From assembly GCA_963930655.1 (NCBI GenBank), contig OZ005604.1:9992001-10056000 (forward strand): DNA of 64,000 nucleotides, read 5' to 3'. This DNA is from Myrica gale (taxonomy: Eukaryota; Streptophyta; Magnoliopsida; Fagales; Myricaceae). This document shows positions 60,546 to 64,000 of the stretch, piece after piece; positions within the stretch are counted from its first letter, which is position 1; each line of letters starts with the position of its first letter. The position numbers were made by a program, and so were the translations under genes. A model generated the notes under the pieces. The model had not been told where the DNA came from, ran no database searches, and saw nothing but the letters and a program-made list of their open reading frames with translations.

Positions 60546-62577
60546 GAAAATGGTATCAGAGGAATTAGAGATTTGGGCCAGGAGACATAAGGTATAGATT
60601 AGAACCCTAAAGAGTTAACTATGTGTTAGGCATCAAGTACACTAGACTGGTGACATAGACTCATTATGAGCTCATAGTGAATAAAGACTTTGAAAGTGCA
60701 GAATGACACCTAGAGGACCAAAAGAGAATTGGGGACTCAGAGAATCGAATGTCACTACTGATGATGTTTTAGAACACATGGCTCGGCTTGTCACTGAACA
60801 GGTGCAACAAGGAACAAATGATTAAGGTTACCTAAGGATATGATTACGCAGACCCTGGAAGAAATTTTTATCGAAGTAAGTTTTGATTTTGGTAGACTTC
60901 CGAATGGAGTTTGCCGGAACACCTGATTTTAGTCAGAGGGTCAGATTTTGGCTGAGGAATAGTTATTGCTCTTTGACTTATTAAGGCTTAGGAATTCAAG
61001 ACAATGAGTTGTTTTGAGGATAATGAATTTTGATATTAGACTTGGTCTGCATTTGAGATTATACGGACAGGGAATCGAAGAACTATTGGAGTTTTATACC
61101 GCCCAGATAAGGGATTTGTTGATCAATTGTAAAGAGCTTAAGTATGCACTAATGCTTATTTATGAACAGAGTATGATCTTTGGATTAGGAAAGAGATATA
61201 TCTGAGAAGATATTTTACGCTAAGGATTGCTGTTATAAGTGCTTATTGATGCCATTAGAATTGACCATGGCATAAGAGACATTGAAATGATGATTAGGGT
61301 GCTTCGGGGCCATTTAGATTGATTAGTGATCTTCATGATGATACAGTGGCTCATTTGAAGAGTTAAGAGGGTTATAAAGAATGTTTGTCGATTGAATTGC
61401 AGAAATTAAGTTGAGGAAACTTGACTACCAATTTTTCTAAATGTGGAGGATTACCCGAATGCATGAGTAAATCCACTATAATGTAGTCTAATGGTGGTGA
61501 TCAAATTATAAAGAATGCCTAATTGAAAGTGAGGGGCATATAGTATTAGCTAATTTGATGGTAATGGAGATGGTGGTTTGACATCATATTAGGCATGAAT
61601 TGGTTGACAGCGCATGGTGCTCGTATGAATCGTTATGATGAGGAAAAGGAGGGGAGACCGGGTTGTTGTTTCCCATGTATGAGAAAAAAATGGGGCGAAG
61701 GCCAGCGAGTATGTCGACCAACTAGGTTGTAAAGAGGTCATGAAGGACTTTTAATCCTGGCAAATGATACCGAGAGGGAGGCTGCTACAGTGGAGCAGAC
61801 CCCAATAGTGAACGAATTTCCCGATGTTTTCCTAAAGAAATACCTAGGTTACCCCAGATAGAGAAGTGGAATTGGTACTGAGTTAGAATTACCTTCTAAA
61901 GTATCGTATCGAATGGCTCCAGTAGAGCTGAAGGAGCTAAAGGTTCAAATAGAAGAACTTCTGGAGGAAGGGTTTATACGGCCAAGTGTAAGGTGGCTAT
62001 AAAGAATAGATACACGTTACCTTTATATTGATGACCTGTTCGATTAAGTTATAACAGACATAAGTATCCTCAAAGATTGACTGGAGATCGAGGTATCATC
62101 AGTCGAAGGTGAAAGAAGGAGGTCAATTCTCTAAGAGTAAATTTTGGTTGGAGCAAGTCTGATTTTCGGGGCATGTAGTTTCAGGCAAGGGGATTGTCGT
62201 GGAACACGGTAAGGTCGATGATGTATCCTAATGGCCAAGGCCAATAAATGTGAAGGAAATAAGGAGTTTCCTGGGGTTAACAAGATACTACCGAAGGTTC
62301 ATCGAGGGGTTAAGATAGTTATACTATTGACATCGTTGATTAAGAAAAATGTCAAGTTTGAATAGACGTTTGAGTGCGAATAAAATCTTTTGGGATTTTA
62401 GACCGAATGGGTACCAGGACGTACCAGTGGCCCTACCTATGTCTTAGAGTATGAGCCCTTGCACATTAAGGGAACCTTTTTATATGTAGGAGAACCGATA
62501 AGGGTTAGCCAAAAGGGTGAAACAGTTGAGGACAAAGACCAAATTCCGAGGACGGAATTTTTGTAAGGAGGGGAGGA
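60546..62577 (+). pseudogene. reduced internal region of element D
   Basis: This has the same layout as 39783-41814 and the same length (2,032 bp): primer-binding site, gag start, protease and reverse-transcriptase traces, end of pol, hairpin and polypurine tract. It differs by scattered substitutions and small indels, most in the last 150 bp. It is broken many times and lacks most of RNase H and integrase. Confidence 0.9.
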
Positions 62578-64000
62578 TGTGAGACCCCAACTTTTCATGT
62601 GCTCTGATTATTGCGGAAGAGTATTTGGGTATTTAGTGAAATAATTGGAGGATCATAATTGGGGTGTTGGAATAGGAAGATTTTTAGCACCCTGTTTTTA
62701 AGTAACATTGCTGTGAGATCCCGACCTTACCTTATTGATGTCGTTTATGATTCCTTCAATATGTACGTATGATTAAATGAGTGATTGTTGGTGTAAGTGT
62801 CGACACATTGGAGCATAGTGTCGACACATTAGAGTAACACCCGAAAGTTTACCTTTTTCTGGAGCCCAAAGTGAATTTTGACTAAGTGTTGTAAGTGTCG
62901 ACACCTTGGATCATAGTGTCGACACATTAGACCGATACCCGAATGTTTATATTTTTCCGGAACTAGAGTGATTTTTGACTAAGTGTTGGAAGTGTCGACA
63001 CCTTGAGTGATGGTGTCGACACATCCAACTAAAACCCGAAAGTGTGCATTTTTCCAGAACTCCCGTGAATTTTGACCAAGTGATGGAAGTGTCGACACCT
63101 TGAGTGATGGTGTCGACACATCTAACTGAAACCCGAGAGTTTACATTTTTTCCCACTTTGGCCAAGTGTTGGAAGTGTCGACACCTTGAGTGATGGTGTC
63201 GACACATCCTACTAAATGTGTTGTAAGTGTCGACACCTTTAGTGATGGTGTCGACACATATAACTAAATCCCTAGAAAATACGTGAGGTGGAATTCATGT
63301 GAAAAAGGGGGAAATAAGGGAGGGCAGCCTTGTCTTTTCCCCAAGCCCTTTACGTATAAGGCAACCCCCCCCTTTCCCACAAGTCATTTTGCCCTAGCTC
63401 CCCACCGAAGAAGAGAAGAGAAGAAAAGAAAGAAAGAAGAAAGAAAGAAAGAAGAAGAAGAAAGGAAGAAGAGAAAGAAAGAGAGAGAGAAGAAGGTGAG
63501 TGCTTATGGCCGGCCAAGCCATACCCATTTTCACCTATGTTCTCTTTTTCTTTTGAATGGTTGATGGTTGTGTGTTGTTAGTTTCTCCTTGGTTGTTGTG
63601 ATGGTTGTGTGTTGTTAGATTTCTCCTTGAGATTCATGTGTTTTCTTTGAAGAAAATGTAGATCTAGTGAGTTTTAGAGAGTTGTATGGATTGTGCACAA
63701 AGCCATGGAGAGTGTGGTTAGATTTGGGAATTTATAAACCCAAGAGAAACCAACTTGCATACTAGGTGTTTGATAAAAGACCAAAGGGAGTGAAATAGAT
63801 GCAATAACCTTTGTTCTAGTGATGAAATCATTGTTTTTGGTTGGAAGTTTTGAGTTGTATGTGTAAAGTTTACGTCTTGTATATGAGGTTATATGAGGAG
63901 GGCACTTGGGGCAAAATTTCGTGGGTGTTGGATGATTTTGTACGACGAAGTATGTGTATGACGAAGTATGAGATATTGAATGAGGAATAAGGACGATTTT
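62578..64000 (+). repeat. variant D LTR, 3' copy, truncated by the window end
   Basis: It repeats 57244-58666 closely, including the mosaic start and the palindrome array (62799-63260). By the period it should end near 65879, outside the window. Confidence 0.92.

Larger units (their letters stand above)
57244..64000 (+). mobile_element. Ty3/gypsy Tekay/Del non-autonomous element (family B variant D), 3' LTR cut by the window end
   Basis: LTR (57244-60545), primer-binding site (60551), internal region (60546-62577), polypurine tract and the first 1,423 bp of the second LTR (62578-64000). The LTRs repeat with a period of 5,334 bp and look identical or nearly so over the visible overlap, so the insertion is young. 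The left flank is GTTGT (57239-57243); the matching right flank lies outside. The overall architecture looks whole while the coding content is reduced and broken many times. Confidence 0.92.

Noticed and set aside
1-64000. tRNA, rRNA or other standard RNA genes
   Set aside because: No cloverleaf with internal A and B boxes or rRNA motif was recognised by eye; the only tRNA-related words are primer-binding sites.

Overview
The window is repeat-rich nuclear DNA of a flowering plant, probably a eudicot. The evidence is a plant-type TLC-domain gene with GT-AG introns, Tekay/Del-type Ty3/gypsy LTR elements with 3-4 kb LTRs, a TNP2-type CACTA transposon and a plant BED-finger hAT transposase. There is no bacterial, organellar or CRISPR signal. 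Only one host gene is well supported.

Layout. 1-7115: 3' half of a forward Tekay/Del element (RNase H, integrase, chromodomain), an extra 287-residue ORF after pol, polypurine tract and a 4.0 kb 3' LTR. 7116-14951: a CACTA-derived block on the minus strand (TNP2 remnant, a PF20167-like ORF remnant, two arrays of a CGATCGATCG-like motif, an orphan exon), closing with a hAT-like terminus. 15000-20048: a short sequence split by a reverse solo LTR (15296-19379). 20467-24049, minus strand: a complete 8-exon TLC-domain (TLCD4/TMEM56-like) gene whose reading frame stays open across every GT-AG junction; a likely 5' UTR exon lies near 27289. 28944-32226: a reverse solo LTR. 32227-56841: a hAT gene remnant split by a 23 kb insertion nest. 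56842-57243: a short non-LTR stretch with a MULE-end-like start. 57244-64000: a structurally complete LTR element running off the window.

The nest can be ordered from target-site duplications. The hAT gene carries a forward solo LTR of family C (33534-56772, TSD GCTAT). That LTR carries a reverse solo LTR of family A (34863-51811, TSD TAAGT) and a reverse solo LTR of family B (52500-55611, TSD GTATA). The family A LTR in turn carries a very young family B element with two near-identical LTRs (36313-45137) and another reverse family B solo LTR (46703-50776, TSD TTCTC). Family B elements at 39783-41814 and 60546-62577 share the same reduced 2,032 bp internal region, so a non-autonomous deletion derivative appears to have been mobilised.

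The most unusual signal is inside the LTRs. Families A, B and C, very different elsewhere, share a module bracketed by a 12-nt inverted repeat (CTGGAATGAyAC and GTrTCATTCCAG). Inside it are further stems and 2-4 tandem hairpins with a constant core (ACYGAAGGA...GAAGG) and stems that differ from unit to unit while staying complementary. Several differences between families are compensatory or G-U type. This looks like a conserved structured RNA encoded by the LTRs. Family B LTRs also hold an array of a 10-bp palindrome, GTGTCGACAC, in pairs with 21 bp centre-to-centre spacing, and family C has its own GC-rich palindrome array.

All family assignments rest on reading motifs by eye; no search was run.
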